A stretch of DNA of 12,172 nt, taken from positions 1 through 12,172 of the forward strand of contig JADCCH010000205.1 in NCBI GenBank assembly GCA_020252865.1, in the 5' to 3' direction. The translations under genes were made by a program, and so were the position numbers. Below the pieces are notes generated by a model that saw only the letters and a program-made list of their open reading frames with translations, did no database searches and was not told the DNA's origin. Shown here in pieces: positions 1 to 5,877 of this stretch (the first letter of the stretch is position 1; the number at the start of each line of letters is the position of its first letter). Source of the DNA: Methylobacterium sp. GTDB taxonomy: Bacteria > Pseudomonadota > Alphaproteobacteria > Rhizobiales > Beijerinckiaceae.

Positions 1-1
1 C

Positions 2-613
2 GAGGGCATGGTTTGCGGCGTGCCGGCCCGAGTGATGCGCGTGAGCTTCACGGGCGAGCTTGGCTACGAGATCAATGTGCCAGCCGATTACGGGCGCTCT
101 GTCTGGGAGGCGGTCTGGGCCGAAGGGCGCAAGGTTGACGCGGTGGCCTATGGGACCGAGGCGATGCACGTCATGCGTGCCGAAAAGGGTTACATTATCG
201 TCGGGCAGGAAACAGACGGCACGGTGACGCCGGATGATCTCGGCCTCAACTGGACCATCGGCAAGGCGAAAAAGGATTTTGTCGGCAAACGCTCACTGAT
301 CCGGCCTGACATGATCGTCGAAGGGCGCAAGCAACTGGTCGGACTGCTGACCGAAAACCCGGCAACGGTTCTCGAGGAAGGCGCGCAGATCACGGCCGGG
401 GCCACACCCGCAACAGGCACCCGCGCGCTTGGCCACGTCACCTCGTCCTATGAAAGCCCGGCGCTGGGGCGTTCGATCGCGCTGGCATTGGTCGCGGATG
501 GGCGCAAGCGCATGGGCGAAACGCTTTTCGTCCCGATGCCGGGCGGTGCGATCGCCGTGAAGATCGTCGCGCCGGTGTTTGTCGATCCCAAAGGAGACCG
601 GATCAATGAGTGA
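2..613 (+). CDS. soxA: Sarcosine oxidase alpha subunit, C-terminal part (5' end outside window)
   Basis: The last 203 codons of the large subunit of heterotetrameric (SoxBDAG) sarcosine oxidase. The enzyme oxidatively demethylates sarcosine to glycine in the cytoplasm; the one-carbon unit goes to tetrahydrofolate and hydrogen peroxide is formed. The visible part is the GcvT-like (aminomethyltransferase) folate-binding domain: 'SFTGELGYEINVP' near the left edge, then 'MRAEKGYIIVGQETDGTVTPDDLGL', a GcvT-type substrate and folate contact region, then 'GLNWTIGKAKKDFVGKRSL' and the C-terminal barrel. The frame is open to the left edge, so the gene continues upstream; full-length SoxA is about 1000 residues. 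Its stop overlaps the soxG start by 8 bases (ATGAGTGA at 606-613), which suggests translational coupling. The family assignment is firm; activity depends on the unseen N-terminal part and the soxB and soxD subunits. Confidence 0.93.
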   Translation, partial: EGMVCGVPARVMRVSFTGELGYEINVPADYGRSVWEAVWAEGRKVDAVAYGTEAMHVMRAEKGYIIVGQETDGTVTPDDLGLNWTIGKAKKDFVGKRSLIRPDMIVEGRKQLVGLLTENPATVLEEGAQITAGATPATGTRALGHVTSSYESPALGRSIALALVADGRKRMGETLFVPMPGGAIAVKIVAPVFVDPKGDRINE

Positions 614-1187
614 GACCAGATCGATGGTCGATCATGCCGGAATGCCAGCCAGCCGGCATGGGCCGCTCGATGGCCTTTCCCTGCCAGGGCAAACGGATTT
701 CTCCGTTTCCCGGCCTGTCCACGCGGCGCGGTTCATCCTGCGCGGAGAGAGCATTCACGTCTCCGCATTCGGGCCGGAAGCGCCGGACATGTTGCGGGCG
801 AGCACGGCCGGCTCCCGAGCCGCGCTGCGGCTTGGGCCAGATGAATTCCTGCTCCTCGCCCCTGGCGAGGACGCAGAAGCCATCAGGGACACGCTAGAAC
901 TGTCGCTTCCGGCCGCAAGCACCGCGCTGGTGGATGTTTCCCATCGGCAGATCGGCCTGACACTGGAAGGAAGGCTTGCCGCGCGCTGCCTCTCGGCCGG
1001 GTGCCCGCTCGATCTCGGCCTTGCCTCCTTCCCGATCGGCATGGCGACGCGGACGATCTATCTCAAGACCGAAATCGTGCTTTGGCGGCAGGCCGATGCC
1101 CGCTTTCATGTCGAGGTCTGGCGATCCTTCGCTCCCTATCTCGTCGGCCATATGGCCGATGCCCTCAGCGGCACCGACGGGCTTTGA
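606..1187 (+). CDS. soxG: Sarcosine oxidase gamma subunit
   Basis: A 193-residue gamma subunit of heterotetrameric sarcosine oxidase. In this family the small subunit holds the complex together and has no known catalytic residues. Recognisable family signatures are '[15 protein letters not shown]' (around residues 80-94), '[16 protein letters not shown]' (around 106-121), '[20 protein letters not shown]' (around 130-149) and the C-terminal '[11 protein letters not shown]'. I place the start at the ATG inside the end of soxA (606), preceded by AAAGGAG (590-596). An upstream in-frame ATG at 579 would lie deep inside soxA and have no matching ribosome site. The gene follows soxA in the usual SoxBDAG order and is followed after 16 bases by a broken sdaA, so the three were probably one operon. 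The protein appears complete. Confidence 0.92.
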   Translation: MSETRSMVDHAGMPASRHGPLDGLSLPGQTDFSVSRPVHAARFILRGESIHVSAFGPEAPDMLRASTAGSRAALRLGPDEFLLLAPGEDAEAIRDTLELSLPAASTALVDVSHRQIGLTLEGRLAARCLSAGCPLDLGLASFPIGMATRTIYLKTEIVLWRQADARFHVEVWRSFAPYLVGHMADALSGTDGL

Positions 1188-1203
1188 GACAAGGGAGCGG
1201 GGC

Positions 1204-1530
1204 ATGATCGGCGTCTTCGACCTTTTCAAGATCGGAATCGGACCCTCCTCCTCCCATACAGTCGGGCCCATGAAGGCCGCCTCTTCTTTCGTCGAGGCGC
1301 TTGAAGCCGGCGGGTTCACCCCCGGGCGTCGTCCGTGTCGTCACAACGCTCCATGGTTCGCTGGCATGGACCGGAAAAGGCCACTGCACCGCCAAGGCGG
1401 TGATTCTCGGGCTTGCCGGATTGCACCCTTCGACAATCGACCCCGAAGCGGCAGAGGAAATCGCCGGCACGGGCGCTACCGCGCGACGGCTTCGCCTCGG
1501 CGGCAAGGGGCTCATTGATCCGCCCCCATT
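1204..1530 (+). pseudogene. sdaA: L-serine ammonia-lyase, truncated and frameshifted N-terminal remnant
   Basis: The first ~100 codons of an iron-sulfur L-serine ammonia-lyase (serine to pyruvate plus ammonia). The N-terminus '[25 protein letters not shown]' is the family signature. Reading frame 1 holds to about 1318. The conserved continuation '[20 protein letters not shown]' and '[22 protein letters not shown]' is then in frame 2. Removing one C from the C5 run at 1319-1323 restores a continuous protein ('GGFTPGVVRVV'), so this is a one-base insertion or a base-call error. Homology stops near 1520, where IS3-type sequence begins; the remaining ~350 residues, including the Fe-S cysteines, are absent from the window. 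A ribosome site (AAGGGAG) precedes the ATG, 16 bases after the soxG stop. Context implies a former operon step converting glycine-derived serine to pyruvate. It is non-functional as seen. Confidence 0.9.
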
Positions 1531-1584
1531 GAATTGGTCCACCTTGAAGCATGTCTATTGGCAACGAGGAGGATCCTGTTCATT

Positions 1585-1692
1585 CTGAGAAAGCGTCACA
1601 AACCCGAAGAGATCGTCGCGAAGCTGCGACAAGTCGATGTCCTGGTCTCCCAGGGCAAATCCGTCGCCGATGCCGTTCGCGCGATCGGCGTG
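1585..1692 (+). pseudogene. IS3-family transposase OrfA, N-terminal fragment
   Basis: About 36 codons reading 'RKRHKPEEIVAKLRQVDVL' then 'SQGKSVADAVRAIGV', the start of a Tn3-unrelated, IS3-family OrfA helix-turn-helix protein. OrfA normally continues with a 'YYRW' recognition helix and ~50 more residues, then OrfB with the DDE domain; none of that is present. A strong AGGAGG (1567-1572) lies upstream, but the expected start position holds CTG (1585-1587) instead of ATG, so the start is probably mutated or relies on a weak alternative codon (ATT 1582 or CTG 1585). At about 1690 the frame runs directly into IS630 transposase sequence. The family call is good; the exact junction is uncertain by several bases because both families have a Gly-Val at this point. 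Confidence 0.75.
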
Positions 1693-1929
1693 GCGACGGC
1701 GGTCGTCTGGGTGCGGCGGGCGCTCGAGACGGGCGTTCGTGCGGCCAAGCCTCGCGGTCAGCCGAAGGGGTCGAAGCTCGACTCCCATCGCGAGGCCATC
1801 CTCGGCTGGATCGAGAGCAAGGACGACATCACCATCGCCGAGATCAGGGGGAGACTTGTGGCCGAGCGCAGTGTGAGCGCCGCCGTCGGCACCGTCTGGT
1901 GCTTCCTCGACCGCTGCGGCCTGACGTTC

Positions 1930-1936
1930 AAAAAAA
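1930..1936 (+). promoter_or_regulatory. A7 slippery run, probable -1 frameshift site of the IS630 transposase
   Basis: Seven A residues follow 'FTC-type' codon TTC (1927-1929). Protein similarity crosses exactly here from frame 1 ('LTFKK') to frame 3 ('KTAHATEQDRPD'), which needs a -1 shift. Several IS630-family transposases are known to be made by frameshifting on an A run between two overlapping frames, so this may be an ancestral programmed site and not damage. The element is broken elsewhere, so no product is expected. Confidence 0.55.
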
Positions 1937-2041
1937 GACCGCGCACGCCACCGAGCAGGACCGGCCGGACATCCAAGCCGAGCGCGAAGCGTGGTTCGAC
2001 GGCCAGCTCGACCTCGATCCGGCGCGCCTGATCTTCATCGA

Positions 2042-2069
2042 CAATCCCGCAGGGATTGCGCGAAGCGTG
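2042..2069 (+). repeat. Small hairpin insertion plus 12-base direct repeat inside the transposase
   Basis: CAATCCC-GCA-GGGATTG (2042-2058) is a perfect 7-bp stem with a 3-base loop. It is followed by GCGCGAAGCGTG (2058-2069), an exact copy of 1982-1993 about 76 bases upstream. Together they replace the two conserved codons (Glu-Thr) after the first catalytic Asp of the transposase with nine codons, keeping the frame to 'WASTNMAR'. The structure is seen directly; a templated-insertion origin is inference. Confidence 0.7.
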
Positions 2070-2567
2070 TGGGCCTCGACCAACATGGCGCGGCCGGGCG
2101 ATGAAGGGCGAGCGGCTGCGCTCGGGCGTGCCGCATGGCCACTGGAAGACGACGACCTTCATCGCGGGACTTCGCTCGACCGGCATCGCGGCGCCGTTCG
2201 TCCTGGACGGGCCGATCGATCGCGCCGCCTTCGAGACCTACGTCGCCAAGGTGCTCGTACTCGAACTGGCGAAGGGCGACATCGTCGTCATGGACAATCT
2301 GTCGAGCCACAAGGGCCCGAGGGTCCGGGAGATGATCGAGGCGGCGGGCGCGGATCTCCTCTACCTTCCGCCCTACAGCCCCGGTTTCAACCCAATCGAG
2401 ATGGCTTTCTCCAAGCTCAAGGCCCTCCTGCGTAAGGCCGCCCAACATATGATCCCGGCGCTCTGCGACGCCATCGGCCGCCTCATCGACTCGGTCACGC
2501 CAACCGAGGCGGCCAACTTCTTCACTGCGGCCGGATATGAGCCGGATTAAGCCGAAACCGCTCTAAG

Positions 2568-3142
2568 GATCGTGTTCTTTCCGATGATGAATTGCGTTCC
2601 CTTTTGATTGAATCACGCGACGGTTTCCGGTCAGCCTTCCTATGGCCGCTAGAACACTGGTCAAGTGGTGAAGATAATAAGACACGAAAGAAGTGGATCG
2701 GCTTGACGGTTAAGCTACTATCGAGCGTATGGCCAAGACAGCTTTCCGCGCGTTCGCCCGCAATTTGCGCACGTCTGACCGATCTATTTTTTCAAATGAG
2801 GAGTATTTCGCTCAACTCGCGAATGCTGCCTTGCCTCTTCCGACCAAAATCGAGCCGGAAACGCTGCGCATACCCAAGCTCTACCGTGAACGGGACAACA
2901 TTACGAAGCGATTTACTGGAAAGACGCTTGCAATTCTGGCGACGGTGCTACCCGACAATGTGTCAGCGTGGCCGTATGGGATCGAAGGCATAATCAATCA
3001 AATCGGCGAAGCTGACAGCCGTTTGAATTCGGACGAGCGACTGATTGAACTGAAGCGTCGTTGGGCAGCAAGATCGCTACGCTGGGGCTGTAAGTGCCGC
3101 CAATTTCTTCCGTGTGCCTCACAGGTGCCTAACGGCCCTTGA
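2568..3142 (+). pseudogene. C-terminal remnant of an unidentified protein, frame broken at a T6 run
   Basis: I do not recognise this gene firmly. The first part, in frame 3 (2568-2792), reads 'DRVLSDDELRSLLIESRDGF', then 'KKWIGLTVKLLSSVWPRQ' and 'AICARLTDLFF'. At the T6 run (2787-2792) a -1 shift gives a plausible continuation in frame 2: 'SNEEYFAQLANAALPL', 'LAILATVLPDNVSAWPYGIE', 'DERLIELKRRWAAR', to a stop at 3140-3142. The true end was perhaps near 'RRWAAR' (~3070). The 5' end is cut by the IS630 terminus. Composition is visibly more AT-rich than the flanking genes, suggesting acquired DNA. The helical, Trp-rich pattern and the closing region remind me of the C-termini of large DUF4020/SIR2-type or similar multi-domain proteins seen in defence loci, but this is only an impression. 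Alternatively it is two unrelated short ORFs. Confidence 0.45.
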
Positions 3143-3147
3143 AAACG

Positions 3148-3166
3148 AAAAAAGCGCCCTGAGGCG
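3148..3166 (-). terminator. Probable terminator of the tRNA-Gly gene
   Basis: Read on the minus strand, CGCC-TCAG-GGCG forms a short GC stem followed by C and six T residues, about 45 bases beyond the tRNA 3' end. This is the expected shape of an intrinsic terminator, though the stem is only 4 bp. A second small hairpin (TCTCTT/AAGAGA, 3189-3206) lies between it and the tRNA. Confidence 0.55.
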
Positions 3167-3170
3167 ACCA

Positions 3171-3206
3171 TTCGCATCTTTTTTCGCATCTCTTGGGGAA
3201 AAGAGA
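3171..3206 (-). repeat. Short tandem repeat and small hairpin beside the tRNA 3' end
   Basis: TTCGCATCT occurs at 3171-3179 and again at 3183-3191 (period 12). It runs into an inverted repeat TCTCTT (3189-3194) / AAGAGA (3201-3206) with a six-base loop. On the tRNA strand the hairpin sits just after the CCA end and could help 3' processing or termination. No known repeat family is recognised. Confidence 0.4.
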
Positions 3207-3210
3207 AAAC

Positions 3211-3285
3211 TGGAGCGGGTAAAGGGATTCGAACCCTTGACCCCAACCTTGGCAAGGTTGTGCTCTACCCCTGAGCTACACCCGC
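3211..3285 (-). tRNA. tRNA-Gly (GCC anticodon), CCA encoded
   Basis: The minus strand folds as a complete 75-base tRNA. The acceptor is GCGGGTG paired with TACCCGC (last pair G-U), followed by discriminator T and an encoded CCA. The D arm is GCTC-AGGGGTA-GAGC. The anticodon arm is CAACC-TTGCCAA-GGTTG with anticodon GCC, reading GGC and GGT glycine codons. The T arm is AAGGG-TTCGAAT-CCCTT. U at the discriminator is usual for bacterial glycine tRNAs. The gene stands alone, with its 3' end pointing to the mosaic region on the left. Confidence 0.97.
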
Positions 3286-3316
3286 ATCCATCCGACGCTT
3301 CCGCCAGACGCCGCTG

Positions 3317-3344
3317 TTTAGAACAGGACCCGACGAAAAGGCAA
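3317..3344 (-). promoter_or_regulatory. Possible sigma-70 promoter of tRNA-Gly
   Basis: On the minus strand TTGCCT (3339-3344) and TCTAAA (3317-3322) stand 16 bases apart, about 30 bases upstream of the mature tRNA 5' end. The match to TTGACA/TATAAT is partial but the placement is right for a stable-RNA promoter with a short leader. Confidence 0.35.
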
Positions 3345-3455
3345 GAGACATTTTTGCAGCCATGAGCAGGGAGGCCCCCGGGGCTTGGCTTTCTGCGGCC
3401 AAGCGGGCAAAGAGCGTGTTGAAACTCCCCTTTTCCCCTATCCGGACCGATCCGC

Positions 3456-3983
3456 ATGAGCGCCGACCCTTCCGCCCCCGCCTACGCCCTGCTCGCCAAG
3501 CTGGGCATCACCCACCGCACGGTGGAACATCCACCTGTCTTCACCGTGGCGGAATCGCAGGAATTGCGCGGCACCCTGCCCGGCGGGCACACCAAGAACC
3601 TCTTCACGAAGGACAAGGCCGACCGGCTCTTTCTCATCACCGCCGAGGAAGACAGCCCCATCGACCTCAACGCGACAAGCAAGCTCCTGGGCACCAAGGG
3701 CCGGCTCTCCTTTGCCAGCGCCGAACTCCTCCGCGAGCATCTCGGCATCGAGCCCGGCTCGGTGACGCCGCTTGCGCTTGTGAATGACAAGGCGGGCCTC
3801 GTCACCTTCATCCTCGAGAAACGCCTTCTCGAGCACGAGGTGATCAACGTGCATCCCCTCGTCAATTCACGCACCACGGCCCTGAAACGCGAGGAATTGC
3901 TCGCCTATATCGCGGCTACAGGACATTCGGTTCAGGTGATGGAGCTTCCCCATCGCGTGCTTGAGCCCGAGGCCGGGGGCTGA
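3456..3983 (+). CDS. prdX: Prolyl-tRNA editing hydrolase, YbaK/ProX (ProXp-ala) family
   Basis: A 175-residue stand-alone trans-editing enzyme. This family hydrolyses alanine wrongly attached to tRNA-Pro, protecting against proline-to-alanine errors in the cytosol. The key signature is 'LPGGHTKNLFTKDKADRLFL' (residues 41-60). The lysine in 'HTKNLF' (Lys47) matches the essential lysine of ProXp-ala enzymes, and 'HTKNLF' with the following 'KDK' separates this group from the Cys-editing YbaK proteins. 'LGTKGRLSFASAELL' and 'GSVTPLALVND' complete the single INS-like fold; length is normal for the family. The ATG at 3456 gives the usual 'YALLAKLGITHRTVEHPPVFTVAES' start. It stands 170 bases from the tRNA-Gly gene and 89 bases before the thioredoxin-like gene. 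The family is certain; Ala-tRNA-Pro as substrate is from family knowledge. Confidence 0.9.
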   Translation: MSADPSAPAYALLAKLGITHRTVEHPPVFTVAESQELRGTLPGGHTKNLFTKDKADRLFLITAEEDSPIDLNATSKLLGTKGRLSFASAELLREHLGIEPGSVTPLALVNDKAGLVTFILEKRLLEHEVINVHPLVNSRTTALKREELLAYIAATGHSVQVMELPHRVLEPEAGG

Positions 3984-4072
3984 AATCTCCGGTGACGGGT
4001 TGCAACCTTCCCACTCGAATTCCACATAACACCACAAGGCCGCTCGCGGCCGGAAGAACAGGGTTCCGAGCC

Positions 4073-4951
4073 ATGACTGACGCCACCGCCCTCGTGAAAG
4101 ACACGACCACCAAGGATTTCCGTCAGGATGTGCTGGCGGAATCGATGAACCAGCCCGTGCTGGTCGATTTCTGGGCCCCGTGGTGCGGGCCCTGCAAGCA
4201 GCTGACCCCCGTGATCGAGAAGGTGGTGGCGAGCTACAAGGGCAAGGTGAAGCTCGTGAAGATGAATATCGACGAGCACCCGCAGATCGCGGGCCAACTC
4301 GGCGTGCAATCGATTCCCGCCGTCTTCGCCTTCCAGCGCGGCCAGCCGATCGACGGCTTCATGGGTGCCCTGCCCGAGAGCCAGATCAAGGGCTTCATCG
4401 AGCGGCTCGTCGGCCCGGCCGGTCCTGATCTCGCTGCCGTGATGGCCGAGGCGCAGGCTCTGCTCGAGAGGGGCGACGCAGCGGGCGCGATGGAGCTCTT
4501 CGCAGCCATTCTCGCGGAGGAGCCGGAGAACATGGATGCCCTCGGCGGGATCATCCGTGCGCAGACCCTCGGTGGTGCGCTGATGCAGGCCGAGCAGATG
4601 CTGGCCCGCGTTCCTGCCGAGAAGGCCGAACACCCCGCCATTGCCGGCGCGCGCGCCGCGCTCGAACTCGCAAGGCAGGTGGAGGCCCTTGGCGATCTCC
4701 ATACGCTGCAGAAACAGGTCGAGGCCAATCCGCTGGATCATCAGGCCCGCTTCGAGCTCGCGCTCGCGCTCAACGCGCGGGGCCGCAAGGAAGAAGCCGT
4801 GGAAGCGCTGATCGCGATCATCAGGAAGGATCGCGCCTGGAACGATGACGGCGCGAGAAAGCAGCTGCTGCAATTCTTCGAGGCCTGGGGCAACCAGGAC
4901 GATGCGACCGTCGCCGGCCGTCGTCGCCTCTCGGCCACCCTGTTCGCCTGA
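4073..4951 (+). CDS. ybbN: Thioredoxin-like co-chaperone with TPR tail (YbbN/CnoX type)
   Basis: A 292-residue cytoplasmic protein. Residues ~8-110 are a thioredoxin fold with 'VDFWAPWCGPCKQLTPVIEK' (active-site Cys38 and Cys41), 'MNIDEHPQIAGQLGVQSIPA' and cis-Pro82. Residues ~120-292 are helical tetratricopeptide-like repeats ('ALLERGDAAGAMELFAAILA', 'LDHQARFELALALNARGRKE'), the YbbN/CnoX layout. Members bind unfolding, oxidised proteins and pass them to DnaK or GroEL. E. coli YbbN has a disrupted 'SxxC' site and lacks reductase activity, whereas this protein keeps a complete WCGPCK, as usual in alphaproteobacteria, so it may also be redox active. I chose ATG 4073 because the family N-terminus begins there; an in-frame ATG at 3992 would add 27 unlike residues. 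It runs into the LON-domain gene after 22 bases. Confidence 0.9.
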   Translation: MTDATALVKDTTTKDFRQDVLAESMNQPVLVDFWAPWCGPCKQLTPVIEKVVASYKGKVKLVKMNIDEHPQIAGQLGVQSIPAVFAFQRGQPIDGFMGALPESQIKGFIERLVGPAGPDLAAVMAEAQALLERGDAAGAMELFAAILAEEPENMDALGGIIRAQTLGGALMQAEQMLARVPAEKAEHPAIAGARAALELARQVEALGDLHTLQKQVEANPLDHQARFELALALNARGRKEEAVEALIAIIRKDRAWNDDGARKQLLQFFEAWGNQDDATVAGRRRLSATLFA

Positions 4952-4973
4952 TCTGCCCGGAGGAGGCTTCGGC

Positions 4974-5642
4974 ATGCCCAGTTCGTCGAGCCCCTCCGGC
5001 GTCATGCTTCCGGATACGCTGCCGCTTTTCCCGCTGCCGGGGGCGCTGCTGCTGCCGCGTGGGCAGATACCGCTGAACATTTTCGAGCCGCGCTACCTTG
5101 CGATGGTCGATGCCGCGCTCGCCGGCAGCCGCCTTGTTGGCATGGTCCAGCCCGATCCGGGCGTGGCCGATCGCATCGGCCTGCCGCAGATCTACAGGGT
5201 GGGCTGTGCCGGGCGCATCACGCAATTCGCGGAGACCGGCGACGGGCGTTACCTTATTCAACTCACCGGCATCAGCCGGTTCCGGATCGTCGAGGAATTG
5301 TCGGTCATCACGCCGTTCCGGCAGGCACAGGTGAATTTCGCGTCCTATTCGGTGGATCGCAGCCCCGGCGCGGGGGAGAACGAGGTGGATCGCGAGGGCA
5401 TGCTCGCGGCGCTCCGCAAATTCTCGGATGCGAACAAGGTTCCGATCGACTGGGGCTCCATCGAGCAGGCCGGCAACGAGGCGCTGGTCAACGGCCTTTC
5501 CATGATGTCGCCCTATGGCGTGCGCGAGAAACAGGCGCTGCTGGAAGCGGAAACGCTGAAGGATCGCGCCGAGATGCTCATCGCCATCACCGAGATGGAT
5601 CTTGCCCGCAAGGATGGTGACGAAGAGCCGCGCCTGCAGTAA
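4974..5642 (+). CDS. LON peptidase substrate-binding domain protein
   Basis: A 222-residue protein equal to the N-terminal (substrate-recognition) domain of Lon protease but with no AAA+ or peptidase domain. It starts with '[29 protein letters not shown]' (about residues 15-43), the hallmark of the family, followed by '[19 protein letters not shown]' and '[13 protein letters not shown]' and a C-terminal helical bundle ('[20 protein letters not shown]'). The exact function of these stand-alone proteins is not known; a role as a substrate adaptor or chaperone-like protein is inference. AGGAGG (4961-4966) stands 7 bases before ATG 4974, a strong ribosome site that fixes the start. It lies between the thioredoxin-like co-chaperone and a Trm112-type gene, very likely one operon, an arrangement I know from other Rhizobiales. 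Confidence 0.9.
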   Translation: MPSSSSPSGVMLPDTLPLFPLPGALLLPRGQIPLNIFEPRYLAMVDAALAGSRLVGMVQPDPGVADRIGLPQIYRVGCAGRITQFAETGDGRYLIQLTGISRFRIVEELSVITPFRQAQVNFASYSVDRSPGAGENEVDREGMLAALRKFSDANKVPIDWGSIEQAGNEALVNGLSMMSPYGVREKQALLEAETLKDRAEMLIAITEMDLARKDGDEEPRLQ

Positions 5643-5667
5643 AGGCCGGACGAGCGAGGGATTTCCG

Positions 5668-5877
5668 ATGAGCGACCAGATGACCGACACCCAATCCGGC
5701 CCCGAGCGCAGCGTTGATCCGAAGCTGCTGGAACTGCTGGTCTGCCCCGTGACCAAGGCGACACTTGATTATGATGCCGTGCGGCAGGAGCTCGTGAGCC
5801 GACCCGCAAAGCTCGCCTATCCCGTTCGCGATGGCATCCCCATCATGCTTCCCGAGGAAGCGCGCCGCCTTGACTGA
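5668..5877 (+). CDS. Trm112-family small protein
   Basis: A 69-residue protein with the Trm112/UPF0434 core: '[20 protein letters not shown]' (residues 16-35), '[20 protein letters not shown]' (40-59) and '[10 protein letters not shown]' at the end. Eukaryotic Trm112 activates tRNA, rRNA and release-factor methyltransferases; bacterial versions are small and mostly uncharacterised, so a methyltransferase-partner role here is inference. Only one cysteine (Cys26) of the zinc-ribbon pattern remains, which is common in alphaproteobacterial members. The start at 5668 has GAGGG (5656-5660) seven bases upstream; the ATG at 5602 lies inside the LON-domain gene in another frame and is not the start. 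It is the last gene of the plus-strand cluster and ends directly before a palindromic repeat. Confidence 0.88.
   Translation: MSDQMTDTQSGPERSVDPKLLELLVCPVTKATLDYDAVRQELVSRPAKLAYPVRDGIPIMLPEEARRLD

Larger units (their letters stand above)
1693..2550 (+). pseudogene. IS630-family DDE transposase, N-terminally truncated with several frame breaks
   Basis: The IS630-type transposase found widely in Rhizobiales, read through three segments. 1693 to ~1935 in frame 1 gives 'WVRRALETG', 'QPKGSKLDSH' and 'DITIAEIRGRL'. At the A7 run (1930-1936) it shifts -1 to frame 3 ('KTAHATEQDRPD', '[12 protein letters not shown]', the first catalytic Asp). At ~2092 it moves to frame 1 ('[20 protein letters not shown]', '[13 protein letters not shown]' with the second Asp, '[20 protein letters not shown]' with the catalytic Glu region) and ends at TAA 2548-2550. 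The first ~25-30 residues are missing and replaced by IS3 OrfA. After 'LIFID' the usual Glu-Thr is replaced by nine residues encoded by a hairpin-bearing stretch (2043-2069). The A7 shift may be a normal expression signal in this family; the other lesions make the gene dead. Confidence 0.88.
1530..2566 (+). mobile_element. Composite decayed insertion-sequence segment: IS3-type left part joined to IS630-type right part
   Basis: Between the broken sdaA and an unrelated gene tail lies about 1 kb of insertion-sequence DNA from two families. The left ~160 bases look like the start of an IS3-family element (TGAATTGGTCC at 1530 resembles an IS3-type TG-starting end, then a ribosome site and the OrfA N-terminus). 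From about 1693 the sequence is IS630-family transposase to its stop at 2550. The probable IS630 right terminus follows as GCCGAAACCGCTCTA (2551-2565). I see no matching copy of that terminal sequence to the left, which fits loss of the IS630 left end during the fusion. The exact element ends are inferred. No target duplication can be demonstrated, since both flanks belong to different truncated genes. Confidence 0.75.

Noticed and set aside
1551..2435. Single 294-codon ORF as a functional gene
   Set aside because: Only its middle (about 1935-2090) matches IS630 transposase; the beginning and end are out-of-frame shadows of the same pseudogene.
2551..2566. IS630 terminal inverted repeat pair
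   Set aside because: The right-end candidate is visible, but no complementary left copy is found near 1530-1700, so a complete element with two ends cannot be claimed.
3200..3240. Possible attL/attR copy of the tRNA-Gly 3' end marking an integrated island
   Set aside because: I looked for a second copy of the T-arm/CCA segment near the left edge of the foreign region (about 1500-1560) and elsewhere and saw none. No integrase is present.
3932..5080. 382-codon open frame on the minus strand
   Set aside because: Antisense to the thioredoxin-TPR gene, with Arg/Leu/Gly-rich low-information sequence.
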